Positions 43,417 to 51,922 of a stretch of DNA of 64,000 nucleotides are shown piece by piece (within the stretch, counting starts at the first letter, position 1; each line of letters starts with the position of its first letter). Source of the stretch: Goodfellowiella coeruleoviolacea (GTDB taxonomy: Bacteria; Actinomycetota; Actinomycetes; Mycobacteriales; Pseudonocardiaceae); contig NZ_JAMTCK010000002.1 of the NCBI RefSeq assembly GCF_024171785.1, positions 124,001 through 188,000 on the forward strand. The letters run 5' to 3'. A program made the position numbers and the translations under genes. Below the pieces are notes generated by a model that did not search any database, was not told the origin of the DNA, and saw nothing but the letters and a program-made list of their open reading frames with translations.

Positions 43417-44034
43417 TCACGTCCGGGCGGGCGGGGCCAGGCCCCGCCGCACCAGATCCATGGCCTGGTCGAGCAGGTCGATCAGGTCCGGGCCGGTGCC
43501 CGGCTGCCAACAGCCGATGACGACCCGGTAGGCGGAGAAGGCCACCGCGGCCGTGGTGCGCACGTACACGTCGCACTCGGTCAGCCCGGTGCGCGCCACC
43601 ACCGCGTCGATCACGGCCTGCTCGATCGCCCGGTTGGTGTGGTTGAGGCGGGGCAGCAGTTCGGGGTGTTCCCGCAGCAGCAGGGTGCGTTCCCGCCAGG
43701 TCTCGTCGGCCTTGAGTTCGGCGAGCCGCTCGGCGAACGCCGCGTGGATGGCCTGGATCGGTGACTCCTCGGCGGGCCGCTCGATGATGCGCTGCCGGAA
43801 CCGCTGCGGGGTGCCCTCGCTGAACGAGAGCACGGCCTCGTCCTTGGTCTCGAAGTAGTTGAAGAACGTGCGCGGCGACACCCCGGCCGCGGCGCAGATG
43901 TCCTCGACCGTGACCGAGTCCGGACCGTGCTGGCGGTACAGGGTGACCGCGGCGTGCCGCAGCGCGGCCCTGGTGGCCAGCTTCTTGCGTTCCCGCAGGC
44001 CACACCCGGTTTCCGGGGTGCTCGTGCTCGCCAT
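43417..44034 (-). CDS. TetR/AcrR-family repressor
   Basis: A 205-residue repressor. The N-terminal helix-turn-helix is HAAVTLYRQHGPDSVTVEDI, then AAAGVSPRTFFNYFETKDEA, the usual TetR signature. The C-terminal ligand domain is all-helical, with no recognisable ligand motif. ATG 44034 has AAGGTGA 5 bases upstream. It is divergent from a membrane fusion gene and converges with the PAS-LuxR gene. A perfect inverted repeat lies between the divergent pair, so it most likely represses both. Confidence 0.9.
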   Translation of the reverse strand: MASTSTPETGCGLRERKKLATRAALRHAAVTLYRQHGPDSVTVEDICAAAGVSPRTFFNYFETKDEAVLSFSEGTPQRFRQRIIERPAEESPIQAIHAAFAERLAELKADETWRERTLLLREHPELLPRLNHTNRAIEQAVIDAVVARTGLTECDVYVRTTAAVAFSAYRVVIGCWQPGTGPDLIDLLDQAMDLVRRGLAPPART

Positions 44035-44073
44035 GTTCGTCACCTTTGTCCGAGGTCCGGCGAATCCTACAGT

Positions 44074-44089
44074 ACTGCATATTTGCAGT
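44074..44089. promoter_or_regulatory. Candidate TetR operator, ACTGCA-N4-TGCAGT
   Basis: A perfect 6+6 inverted repeat with a TATT centre in an AT-rich patch between divergent TetR and membrane-protein genes. Its distance (40 bases from one gene and 91 from the other) fits repression of both promoters. A further GCTGCAA half-site follows at about 44090. Confidence 0.7.
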
Positions 44090-44180
44090 GGCTGCAATTA
44101 TCAGCTACCGTGTCCGGGTAACGGTTGGGTGGAGTCCGTGCTCGGTCCAACCAGTCGACGCGAAGCGCAAGGGTGAGTTG

Positions 44181-45563
44181 ATGGCGGAGCAGGACCAGGT
44201 GGATCAGACGGAGCGGCAGCCAACCTGGCGGGTGCTGGTGGAGTCGCTGTGGTTCCCGGCGTTCTTCTTCCTCGGGTTCCTGTTCTGCTACCTGCTGGCC
44301 TTCCACAACCCCACCCCGCACCACGTGCCGGTCGCGGTGGCCAACCCCGCCGTGGCCCAGCAGATCGGGACCGCGCTGAACCAGGCCAGCCCGGGCGCGT
44401 TCGACGTCGAGGCGATCTCCGGCACGGCCGAGGACGCGCGCCAGGCCGTGCTGGACCGGGACGTGGTCGCCGGGTACGCCGTGGACGCGAGCGGGCCCGT
44501 GCTGTACGTGGCCAAGGCCGACGGCTACATGCTGGAACAGGTCCTGACCAAGACGTTCACCTCGATCGCCGCCCAGACCGGCCACCAGCTGACCGTCACC
44601 GACGTGGCGCCGACCGCCGGCGGCGACGCCATGGGCACCGGCCTGTTCTACCTGGCCATGGCCTGGAACATCCCGGCGTACATCACCGTGATGATGCTGC
44701 TGCGCGCCACCATCAGCCGTCGCAACAAGGTGCTGACCCTGCTCGGCGTCGGCGCGGTGTTCAGCGTGCTCGGCTTCTACGTGGGCGTCGCCATGGACGT
44801 CATCCCGAACGACCCCGCGGTCATCCCGGTCGCCTTCCTGCTCACCCAGGCGGTCGCCCTGCCCTCCTACGGGCTGGTGCCGTTCGTCAAGCAGTTCTTC
44901 CCCGGTGTGGCCATGGGCCTGTTCGTCATGCTGAGCATGCCCTCCAGCGGCGGCGCCGTGCCACACCAGCTGGTGCCGCCGTTCTTCGGCGTGCTGCACC
45001 CGGTCATGCCGCTGGGCAACCTGGTCGACGCGGCCCGCGGGATCTTCTACTTCGACGGCGCGGGGGTGCTCCGGCCCGTGCTGGTGCTGTGCGCGTGGGT
45101 GCTGCTGGGGGTGGCGCTGATCGGTGGCCACGCGCTGGCGCAGCGGCGCGCGGAACAGCGCGCCGAGGGCGGGGGCGAGCTGGCGGAGGTGGCCGAGCCA
45201 CCGGTCGAGGATCCGGCGGTGGAGATGCCCAGGCCGACCGCGCTGCCCACCCGGGGCCACCACTTCGGCGAGCAGCTGCCGGCACTGCTGGGCGCGGTGC
45301 GCACGGCCGAGGGCGAGCCGGTCGTGGGCGTCGCCGTGACCATCACCAACGGCCACGGTCGCCAACTGGTGCGCACCACCACCGACCAGGACGGCCGGTA
45401 CGCGATCAGCGGGCTGTCCGAGCAGTTCGTCAACGTGGTGGTCTCCGCCCCGGACTGGGCGCCGGCCGCCCGCCGGGTGCTGATCCGCGAGGGTGGCACC
45501 GCCCGCCAGGACTTCGCGCTCCGCCCCCGCCAGTCGGCCGCGCAGGTGCTGGCCAGGCACTGA
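44181..45563 (+). CDS. ABC-2/YhgE-like membrane protein with carboxypeptidase-regulatory-like tail
   Basis: A 460-residue protein. Residues about 20-45 form a first span (LWFPAFFFLGFLFCYLLAF), then an extracellular domain (HVPVAVANPAVAQQIGTAL and the rest to residue 150), then five spans from MGTGLFYLAMAWNIPAYITV to VLVLCAWVLLGVALIGG. That is the ABC-2/YhgE (Pip-like) layout. Residues 375-450 are a beta-sandwich of the carboxypeptidase regulatory-like kind (AEGEPVVGVAVTITNGHG, TDQDGRYAISGL, ARQDFALRP). ATG 44181 follows AAGGGTGAG. The fusion is unusual. Function may be export of a lipid, drug or peptide, and the TetR neighbour supports a drug-export role. Confidence 0.75.
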   Translation: MAEQDQVDQTERQPTWRVLVESLWFPAFFFLGFLFCYLLAFHNPTPHHVPVAVANPAVAQQIGTALNQASPGAFDVEAISGTAEDARQAVLDRDVVAGYAVDASGPVLYVAKADGYMLEQVLTKTFTSIAAQTGHQLTVTDVAPTAGGDAMGTGLFYLAMAWNIPAYITVMMLLRATISRRNKVLTLLGVGAVFSVLGFYVGVAMDVIPNDPAVIPVAFLLTQAVALPSYGLVPFVKQFFPGVAMGLFVMLSMPSSGGAVPHQLVPPFFGVLHPVMPLGNLVDAARGIFYFDGAGVLRPVLVLCAWVLLGVALIGGHALAQRRAEQRAEGGGELAEVAEPPVEDPAVEMPRPTALPTRGHHFGEQLPALLGAVRTAEGEPVVGVAVTITNGHGRQLVRTTTDQDGRYAISGLSEQFVNVVVSAPDWAPAARRVLIREGGTARQDFALRPRQSAAQVLARH

Positions 45564-45585
45564 CCGGCGGGGCGCGGGCGGCGGC

Positions 45586-46593
45586 CTAGTTCCGCGTTCC
45601 GGTCGGCGCGGGCGCGCGGAGCAGTTCCCGGCCGAGCGGGGTCAGGCTGTGCAACACGGTCTTGCCGACCCGGGTGGACGTGGCCAGGCCGGCCTCGCGC
45701 AGCACCGAGGTGTGCTGGCTGGCCGAGGCCACCGACATGTCGATCCGGTCGGCCAGGTCCGAGGTCGAGCACGGGGTGCGCAGCGCGAGCAGGGCCTGGG
45801 CACGGGTCTGCCCGAGCAGCGCGGCCAACCGCTTGGGCGGGCCGGCCTGGGGCGGCTGGCCCGGGGTGCCGGCCCGGCGCTGGCGTGCCGGGTAGACCAG
45901 CACCGGCGGCAGCTCCGGGTTGATGTAGGTCATCGGGTTGCCGAAGCAGAAGTAGGACGGGATCAGGATCAGGCCGCGCCCGTTCAGCATGATCGTCCGG
46001 TCGTCCGGGTAGGGCGTCTCCAGCACCGGCCAGCGCCAGCTGATCGGGGCCGGCAGCGTGTTGAGCAACTGGTCCACCCCGCCGGTGGTCAGGTTGTGGG
46101 TCAGCACCAGCCGGTCGGCGGCGACCTGGTCGTGGATGCTGCCCCAGTGCGGGCGGATCACCGCGTTGAAGTAGTCGCGCAGCGCCGTGACCAGGTTGGT
46201 CAGCACGGCGCGGTCACCCTCGGCCAGCGGGCGGATCCAGGACGGCGCCGCGCGCCGGGAGTAGGCCGCGGCCAGGTCCTCGCGCAGTTGGGCGCGGCTG
46301 GTGGCCAGGATCGCGTCCAGGCCCTGGTTCAGGTCGTTGACCTGCTCGGTCGGGGTGAGGAAGTCCGGGAAGTCGCCCTTGGCCGGCACCAGGGTGGACA
46401 GCAGCGGCAGCCGGGGCAGCAGGCCCAGGTCCCGGATGCGCTGGCGGGCCTGGTCCCACCAGGACCGGTGCTCCGGCCAGGTGGCCCGGCCGCGCAGCAC
46501 GTGCAGGCTGAGCGCGAGTTCCCACATCGGGTGTGGACCCGAGGCGATGCGAGTCCGCAGGACATCTCCGGGGGTGAAGTGAACTCGCAACAT
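45586..46593 (-). CDS. ArsR-like transcriptional regulator with N-terminal DUF5937-type domain
   Basis: A 335-residue protein with ATG 46593 and GGAG 7 bases upstream. The N-terminal 250 residues (MLRVHFTPGDVLRTRIASG, PMWELALSLHVLR) look like the domain found in actinobacterial ArsR-type regulators of the DUF5937 group. The C-terminal 80 residues form a winged helix: AALLGQTRAQALLALRTPCS, TSDLADRIDMSVASASQHTS and VLREAGLATSTRVGKTVLHS. No metal-binding cysteine motif (ELCVCDL) is present, so the effector is not arsenic-like. It converges with the membrane fusion gene, with only 22 bases between stops. Confidence 0.8.
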   Translation of the reverse strand: MLRVHFTPGDVLRTRIASGPHPMWELALSLHVLRGRATWPEHRSWWDQARQRIRDLGLLPRLPLLSTLVPAKGDFPDFLTPTEQVNDLNQGLDAILATSRAQLREDLAAAYSRRAAPSWIRPLAEGDRAVLTNLVTALRDYFNAVIRPHWGSIHDQVAADRLVLTHNLTTGGVDQLLNTLPAPISWRWPVLETPYPDDRTIMLNGRGLILIPSYFCFGNPMTYINPELPPVLVYPARQRRAGTPGQPPQAGPPKRLAALLGQTRAQALLALRTPCSTSDLADRIDMSVASASQHTSVLREAGLATSTRVGKTVLHSLTPLGRELLRAPAPTGTRN

Positions 46594-46682
46594 GGCGGTA
46601 CTCCAGCATCTCACCGTCGGTGCAGGGAATCTGGTGCCGGTGGTGGGCGTGTCGCTGTCGTGCTCGCAGGCATGGTAGATCA

Positions 46683-46712
46683 GTGCCCGCCCAGCATGAC
46701 CTGAACGGGCAC
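46683..46712 (-). terminator. Weak terminator after the monooxygenase gene
   Basis: GTGCCCG at 46683-46689 pairs with CGGGCAC at 46706-46712 across a 16-base loop, just past the monooxygenase stop. Confidence 0.35.
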
Positions 46713-46729
46713 CGCGACGGCGTCCGGCG

Positions 46730-48361
46730 CTAGCAAGCCAGCACGCGGGCGAGCGCCTGGTCGAGCACGGTCACCGGATCGGCCACCGGACCCGCCGAGT
46801 GCCAGGCGACGATGTGGTCGGGCCGCACCAGCAGCGCGCCGTCCGGCTTGATCCCGGCCAGTGCCGGCCAGTCGATGTCGGGATCGGTGGTCAGCACATC
46901 GGTGTCGGCCGGCCCGCTCGCGCCGATCCGGTGCACCGACAGCGGCACGCCGGTGCGCCGGGCCACCTCGGCGCCGGCCGCGCACCACGCCGCGCCCTCA
47001 CCACCGGTGATCAGCGCGAAGCCAGGTCCGACCAGATCCAGAGTGGACAGTCGTGGCCCGGAGCCGCGCAGCCACGCGTGCGGCAGGCGGGTGCCCGGCC
47101 GCCCCTCGGGCGCGTAGTGGTCAACCGGGGCGGGGTCCCGGCCGTCCGGCACGAACGCGCCCTCGGCGTACTGCACACCGAACATCGCGGTCACGAAATC
47201 GACCCGCCTGATCGTGCCGAGCACCACGGAGTTGACCATCGTGCCCAGGTGGCCGCCGACCTGGCTGGAGTACTCGGCGGTGGCGTAGGCCACCGGGTGG
47301 CGCTCCTGGTGGTAGCTGTCCAGCAGTGCCGGACCGGCCGTGCCGGCGAGCACCGCGGCCAGTTTCCAGGTCAGGTTGTGCACGTCCTGGATGGCGGTGT
47401 TGGCCCCGGCCGCGGCCATCGGCGGCATCACGTGCGCCGCGTCGCCGACCAGGAAGACCCGCCCCTGGGCGAACCGGTCGGCCACGTGCATGCCGGACTC
47501 CCACGGCATCACGCTGATGATCTCCACGGGCAGGTCGGGCACGCCGATGACGGCGCGCAGCAGTTCGACCCACCGCTCCGGTTCGAGGTCCTGGGCGAGC
47601 CGACCGTCCACAACGGAGTTGCTGGTGGAGAACAGCCACCGGTCGGTGCCGTTGATCGACACGAAGCCGCCGGAGGCGACCGGGTTGTCGATCGAGCACA
47701 GGTTGAACTCCCGGCCGCGCACCAGGTCGGTCAGGTCGGCGCGGAAGTACACGTCGAGGTTGTCGGCCAGGCGGCCGAGCCCGCTGCGCGGAATGCCGAG
47801 CGCCTCCCGGACCGGACTGCGCGCGCCGTCAGCGGCGATCACGTAGTCGGCCCGCACCGTGTGCCGCTCGCCGCTGGCCCGGTCCACGACCGCGGCGGTC
47901 ACGCCCGACCCGTCCTGGCTCAACGACAGCAGTTCGGTGGCGAACCGCACGTCGGCGCCGCGCGCCACGGCCGCCTCGCGCAGCACCGGCTCCAGCACGT
48001 CCTGCGGGCACAGCACGCTGGGTGCCGGGGTGTGCTCACCCAGGGTGGCGTGTTGGGTGAAGCGGGCGGCCAGGTCGTCGGACACCTCCGGCGGCCGGGC
48101 CTCGGCCAGGGTGCGGCCGACGAGCATGCGGGTGAAGTTGGCCAGTGGGGCGGCCGCGCGCTCGACCCGGTCGATCAGGCCGAGCGCGCGGAACACCTCG
48201 GTGCTGCGCGGGTTGAACCGCCGGGCCTTGGGCTGTGGCGACGTGTCCGCATGCCGCTCGACCAGCAGGGACCGCACGCCGTACCGGTCGAGCAGCAGCG
48301 CCGCGGTCAGCCCGGACACGCCGCCGCCGACGATCAGCACGGGCACGCGTTCGACAGTCAT
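46730..48361 (-). CDS. FAD-dependent aromatic monooxygenase
   Basis: A 543-residue flavoprotein of the class A hydroxylase group (PheA/TetX-like). GGAGG lies 5 bases before ATG 48361. The FAD motifs are VGGGVSGLTAALLLDRYG (residues 9-30), the DG motif VIAADGARSPVREALG near 170, and the GD motif VFLVGDAAHVMPPMAAAG near 295. C-terminal 130 residues form a thioredoxin-like domain common to phenol hydroxylase relatives. Substrates are usually phenols, polyketides or rifamycin-like drugs. It is divergent from a TetR gene, and the 80 bases between carry an 18-bp repeated operator array. Drug inactivation or tailoring are both possible. Confidence 0.88.
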   Translation of the reverse strand: MTVERVPVLIVGGGVSGLTAALLLDRYGVRSLLVERHADTSPQPKARRFNPRSTEVFRALGLIDRVERAAAPLANFTRMLVGRTLAEARPPEVSDDLAARFTQHATLGEHTPAPSVLCPQDVLEPVLREAAVARGADVRFATELLSLSQDGSGVTAAVVDRASGERHTVRADYVIAADGARSPVREALGIPRSGLGRLADNLDVYFRADLTDLVRGREFNLCSIDNPVASGGFVSINGTDRWLFSTSNSVVDGRLAQDLEPERWVELLRAVIGVPDLPVEIISVMPWESGMHVADRFAQGRVFLVGDAAHVMPPMAAAGANTAIQDVHNLTWKLAAVLAGTAGPALLDSYHQERHPVAYATAEYSSQVGGHLGTMVNSVVLGTIRRVDFVTAMFGVQYAEGAFVPDGRDPAPVDHYAPEGRPGTRLPHAWLRGSGPRLSTLDLVGPGFALITGGEGAAWCAAGAEVARRTGVPLSVHRIGASGPADTDVLTTDPDIDWPALAGIKPDGALLVRPDHIVAWHSAGPVADPVTVLDQALARVLAC

Positions 48362-48372
48362 CAGATCCTCCG

Positions 48373-48422
48373 TGTACGTCGTACATTGAATGTACGTTGT
48401 ACACGTCGAGTACGATGTACAC
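48373..48422. promoter_or_regulatory. Six-core GTAC operator array
   Basis: Six GTAC cores start at 48374, 48381, 48392, 48399, 48410 and 48417. Spacing alternates 7, 11, 7, 11, 7, so there are three tandem GTAC-N3-GTACA units with an 18-bp period. The first two units form an imperfect palindrome around 48388 (12 of 14 paired bases). It fills the gap between monooxygenase and TetR genes and is the likely binding site of the TetR protein. Confidence 0.85.
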
Positions 48423-48441
48423 AACTTCCGAGGGGGTTCTG

Positions 48442-49176
48442 GTGAGTCCGAAGAGCACGCCGACACCGCCGATCTGGCTGCTGCCCGAGCCGCCGGAACG
48501 GCAGTGGGGCCTTGGCCGGCCCGAGATCGTGCGCGCCGCCATCGAGATCGCCGACGAGGCCGGCGCCGCCGCGCTGACCATGCGCGCGGTGGCCGCCAAA
48601 CTCGGTTCGTCAACGCCGATGTCGCTGTACCGCTACGTGCACAGCAAGGACGGACTGGTCGACCTCATGCTGGACGCGGCCTGCGCCGAGGTGTCCACTC
48701 CGGACCAGCCGGGCGCGGACTGGCGGGCTGAGGTGACCGAGCTGGCGCGGGCCAGGTGGGCGATGGTCAAGCGGCACCCGTGGTTCGCCGAACTGGTGCA
48801 CAGCCGGCCGCCGGCCTCCCCGAACGCCTGCCGCTACCAGGAGTTCTACCTGGCCACCTTCGCCCGTCTGGGGCAGGACCTGGCCAGGTCGGTGAGTTTC
48901 TACCGGCTCATCGACGGGCACGTCCTCGGCCTGGCGCTGCAACAGGTGGAGGAGCAGAAGATGTGGCGCCACAACAGCTTCACCTCGCTGGCGGAGGTGC
49001 GCGACACGGCTCGCGCCTGGTGGGGCCCGATGAACGAGGACGGCCCCTACCCGAACCTGGTCCGGTTGATGCGCGGCTACTTCGACGGCGGCGACGGCGC
49101 CCCGTCCCCCGGGGTGGACGAGCAGTTCGAGCTGGGCCTGGGCTGCCTGCTGGACGGGATCGCCGCCCGGCTGTGA
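48442..49176 (+). CDS. TetR-family regulator with TetR_C-type ligand domain
   Basis: A 244-residue regulator of the TetR subclass in which residues 1-25 precede the DNA-binding helices. The helix-turn-helix is RAAIEIADEAGAAALTMRAV, then AAKLGSSTPMSLYRYVHSKD. The C-terminal part (WFAELVHSRPPASPNACRYQ to the DGIAARL end) is similar to the TetR-type C domain that binds drugs. GTG 48442 has GAGGGGG 5 bases upstream. It is divergent from the FAD monooxygenase and separated from it by the GTAC array, which is the classic arrangement for a repressor that controls a detoxifying enzyme and itself. Confidence 0.88.
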   Translation: MSPKSTPTPPIWLLPEPPERQWGLGRPEIVRAAIEIADEAGAAALTMRAVAAKLGSSTPMSLYRYVHSKDGLVDLMLDAACAEVSTPDQPGADWRAEVTELARARWAMVKRHPWFAELVHSRPPASPNACRYQEFYLATFARLGQDLARSVSFYRLIDGHVLGLALQQVEEQKMWRHNSFTSLAEVRDTARAWWGPMNEDGPYPNLVRLMRGYFDGGDGAPSPGVDEQFELGLGCLLDGIAARL

Positions 49177-49201
49177 CCCGGCGCCGCGCCCGTGGGCGGA
49201 C

Positions 49202-50221
49202 TCAGCCGCGCCGCACCCGGGTGGAGTCGCGGACCACGAGTTCGGGGGTGAACACCACGGTCCGGTGCTCGTGCTGGCGTTCTTCCCCGGTGCTCTCGGT
49301 CTCGGCGATGAGCAGCTCGGCGGCCGTGCGTCCCAGCCGGACGGCGGGCTGGCGGACCGAGGTGAGTGGCACGGCGGCGGCGCCGGCGAACTCGATGTCG
49401 TCGTAGCCGACGATCGCCATCTCCTCGGGCACCCGCACGCCCGCGGTCACCATGGCCTGCAACACGCCGAGCGCCAACAGGTCGTTGGCGCAGAACACCG
49501 CGGTCGGCCGGGGGCTCATGCCGAGCAGGCGGGCTCCGGCGTCCCGACCGGAGGCGACGTCCAGGCCGGTCGCGTCGAGCACCGAGAGGTGCCGCTGTGG
49601 CGGGGGAGCGCTGGCCAGCGCCGCGTCCACCCCGGCCTGCCGGTCCCGGCACTGGGTGAGCACGGTGGGCCCGTTGACGAAGGCGATCCGGGTGTGGCCG
49701 GCCTCGACCAGGTGTCGCATGGCCAGTTCGCCGCCGGCCACGTCGTCCACGGACACCGAGCACGCCTGGTCGCCGGGCACCTTGCGGTCGACGAACACGT
49801 GCGGGATGCCGCTGCGCCGGAACCGGTCCAGTCCCTCGCCCTCGGTGTCCACGGTGCTCAGCAGCACCCCGCGCACCCGCTGCTCGGCGAGCATGGCCAG
49901 GTAGGCCGCCTCGGTGTCCACCCGCTGACCGCTGTTGCAGGTGATCACGCTCAGCCCGGCGCCGTGCGCGGCCTGCTCGGCACCCCGCGCCACATCGACG
50001 AAGAACGGGTTGCCCAGGTCCAGCACGAGCAGGGCCATGATCCGGCTGCGGCCGGCCCGCAACTGCCTGGCGGACTCGTCGCGGACGTAGCCCAGTTCCT
50101 GGATGACCGACAGCACCCGCGTCCGCGTGGCCTCGGAGACCAGGTGCGGCCGGTTCACCACGTTGGAGACGGTGCCGATGGACACCCCGGCCCGTCGAGC
50201 CACATCCTTGATCCCGACCAT
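49202..50221 (-). CDS. LacI-family transcriptional repressor
   Basis: A 339-residue regulator. The N-terminal helix-turn-helix IKDVARRAGVSIGTVSNVVN is followed by the hinge helix (ARQLRAGRSRIMALLVLD) and a periplasmic-binding-protein-like sugar domain (NPFFVDVARGAEQAAHGAG, VDDVAGGELAMRHLVEAGH, ND in CANDLLALGVLQAM, IVGYDDIEFA, PLTSVRQP). ATG 50221 has AGGA 5 bases before it. It is divergent from an MFS transporter and GH78 rhamnosidase. Its promoter and the transporter promoter each carry a TGAAACGTTTCA-type site. L-rhamnose or a rhamnoside is the probable inducer (inference from the enzyme). Confidence 0.92.
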   Translation of the reverse strand: MVGIKDVARRAGVSIGTVSNVVNRPHLVSEATRTRVLSVIQELGYVRDESARQLRAGRSRIMALLVLDLGNPFFVDVARGAEQAAHGAGLSVITCNSGQRVDTEAAYLAMLAEQRVRGVLLSTVDTEGEGLDRFRRSGIPHVFVDRKVPGDQACSVSVDDVAGGELAMRHLVEAGHTRIAFVNGPTVLTQCRDRQAGVDAALASAPPPQRHLSVLDATGLDVASGRDAGARLLGMSPRPTAVFCANDLLALGVLQAMVTAGVRVPEEMAIVGYDDIEFAGAAAVPLTSVRQPAVRLGRTAAELLIAETESTGEERQHEHRTVVFTPELVVRDSTRVRRG

Positions 50222-50287
50222 GTCGTCCTACCGGCCGTCCAGAATCCGGGGCACTCCCTGGTGCCCGCACGCGTCGTGTCGGCGTCC

Positions 50288-50316
50288 AGCCTAACACAGA
50301 TTCATGAAACGTTTCA
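50288..50316 (-). promoter_or_regulatory. Promoter of the LacI-type gene
   Basis: On the minus strand TGAAAC (50316-50311) and TAGGCT (50293-50288) are 17 bases apart. The -35 hexamer lies inside the operator at 50305-50316, so the repressor would block its own promoter. Confidence 0.45.
50305..50316. promoter_or_regulatory. LacI operator, perfect palindrome
   Basis: TGAAACGTTTCA is a perfect 12-base palindrome with the central CG of LacI-family operators, placed 84 bases upstream of the LacI-type ATG. Confidence 0.85.
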
Positions 50317-50467
50317 GAAGAGCCGGTGGTGGCGGGCGCGGCGGCCCGCCGCGATGCGGTCCCGGTGCCGACTGGTGCGGGCACCGCGTGGTCACGACGG
50401 CGCGTGGTGTGCCGTGCGCGGAGGGGCGTGCGGCGTTCACCCGCCTCCGGAAAATCGCCCACGACCC

Positions 50468-50496
50468 TTGTGTGAAGTGCGTCGCATAGTTACCCT
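50468..50496 (+). promoter_or_regulatory. Promoter of the transporter-rhamnosidase operon
   Basis: TTGTGT at 50468-50473 and TACCCT at 50491-50496 are 17 bases apart. Transcription would begin near 50503, exactly at the second operator. Confidence 0.5.
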
Positions 50497-50502
50497 GCCG
50501 CT

Positions 50503-50514
50503 TGATACGTTTCA
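50503..50514. promoter_or_regulatory. LacI operator at +1 of transporter operon
   Basis: TGATACGTTTCA differs from the perfect palindrome at 50305 by one base. It starts at the predicted transcription start, as does the related site of the sugar ABC operon at 7783. Confidence 0.75.
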
Positions 50515-50599
50515 AAAAGTGATCCACGTCCCATCCGGCCGGTGGTGACGTGGGCCCAGCCGCCCGGACTCGGTAGTCAACGAAGACGAGGAGCAGCAG

Positions 50600-51892
50600 G
50601 TGACCTCTTGGGAAGCGGTCGGTGTCCACCCGTCCGAAGAGGACGGTGGCGCCGTTGTCACCCGCCAGCAGTGGAAGTGGACCGTGTTGGCGGGCATGGC
50701 CTCCTACCTCGACGCCGGCTCCATCGTGGCGTTGGGCGCGGGTCTGGCGCTGTTCCAGACCGAACTCGGGCTCAGCGGCGGCGCGGTCGGCGCGCTCGCC
50801 GCCATCGGGCCGAACGCCATCGGCGCGGCCATCGGTGCCTTCATCGGCGGCCGGCTCGGCGACCGCCTCGGCCGCAAGCGCATCTACAAGTACGACCTGC
50901 TGGTGTACGCGGTCGGCATCCTGTGCATCGCGCTGGCGGTCAACGCGCCGATGCTGTTCATCGGCACCGCCGTGGTGGGACTGGCCGTGGGCGCGGACGT
51001 GCCCACCTCACTGGCGCTGGTCGGCGAGTTCTCCCCGGCCAAGGCCAGGGGCAAACTGCTCGGCCTGACCCAGGTCGCCTGGAACGTCGGGCCGATGATC
51101 GTGCTGCTGCTGGCGCTGGCCCTGGCCGACCTGGGAATGCTGGGCATCCGCATCGTCTTCCTGCAGCTGTTCGTGGTCGCGATCATCACCTGGGCGCTGC
51201 GCAAGGGCATGACCGAGTCGGCCCGCTGGCAGTCGGCGGCCAGCTCGACGACCTCGACCGTGCGGCGGCTGCGCGGCCTGTTCAGCGGTGCCAACCTCCG
51301 CGCGATGCTGTGGACCGGCGGCATCTACCTCTTCTGGAACCTGGCCGCGGGCACCGCCGGCATCTTCACCCCGTACATGGTGCAGACGCTGGGCGCCGGC
51401 AACCAGGCCGTGAGCGTGGCGCTGTCCTGCGCCGGGTTCGTCATCGGCGTGCTGGCCACCGTCCTGCTCTACATGCCACTGGCCGACCGGGGCCACCGCA
51501 CCCGCCGGATGATGTGGGCGGTCGGCGCGCTCATGCAGATCGTCGCCTACGGCGTGTTCCTGGTGCTCCCGTTCACCGTGCCGGTGATCGTGCTGAACGT
51601 GGTCATGTTCGGCGTCGGCGCGGCGATCGCCGGCGAGTCCGTCTACAAGACCTTCAGCCAGGAGCTGTTCCCCACCATGCTGCGCGGCACCGCACAGGGA
51701 TTCACCTTCGGCGTCGCCCGGGTGGTGCTGGGTGGGTGGAGCCTGCTCGTCCCCCTGCTGGCGAGCACCGGCATCGGCGAGGTCGCCGCGTTGCTCTCGC
51801 TGTTCCTGCTGATCAGTGGTGCCATCGGGTTCTTCTTCATGCCGAACACCGCGGGCAAGACGCTGGAGCAGATCGAGGCCGAGCGCGCCTGA
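50600..51892 (+). CDS. MFS transporter, sugar type
   Basis: A 430-residue major facilitator protein with twelve spans. GTG 50600 has GAGGAG 7 bases upstream. Elements are YLDAGSIVALGAGLALF in span 1, GGRLGDRLGRKRIYKYDLL between spans 2 and 3, GADVPTSLALVGEFSPAKARGKL near residue 140, and the C-terminal PNTAGKTLEQIEAERA, which is typical of sugar porters and related metabolite carriers. A LacI regulator upstream and a rhamnosidase downstream indicate a rhamnose or rhamnoside substrate, but no residue shows this. Confidence 0.88.
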   Translation: MTSWEAVGVHPSEEDGGAVVTRQQWKWTVLAGMASYLDAGSIVALGAGLALFQTELGLSGGAVGALAAIGPNAIGAAIGAFIGGRLGDRLGRKRIYKYDLLVYAVGILCIALAVNAPMLFIGTAVVGLAVGADVPTSLALVGEFSPAKARGKLLGLTQVAWNVGPMIVLLLALALADLGMLGIRIVFLQLFVVAIITWALRKGMTESARWQSAASSTTSTVRRLRGLFSGANLRAMLWTGGIYLFWNLAAGTAGIFTPYMVQTLGAGNQAVSVALSCAGFVIGVLATVLLYMPLADRGHRTRRMMWAVGALMQIVAYGVFLVLPFTVPVIVLNVVMFGVGAAIAGESVYKTFSQELFPTMLRGTAQGFTFGVARVVLGGWSLLVPLLASTGIGEVAALLSLFLLISGAIGFFFMPNTAGKTLEQIEAERA

Positions 51893-51922
51893 CCGGTACG
51901 GCTGGCCAGGCAACGGCGAGGA

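Larger units (their letters stand above)
50222..50599. other. Regulatory region between lacI-type gene and transporter
   Basis: A 378-base divergent promoter region. It holds two LacI-type operators (50305-50316 and 50503-50514), one promoter in each direction, and a GC-rich middle with GGCGGGCGCGGCGGCCCGCC-type symmetry (50333-50352). No gene is supported. Confidence 0.6.
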
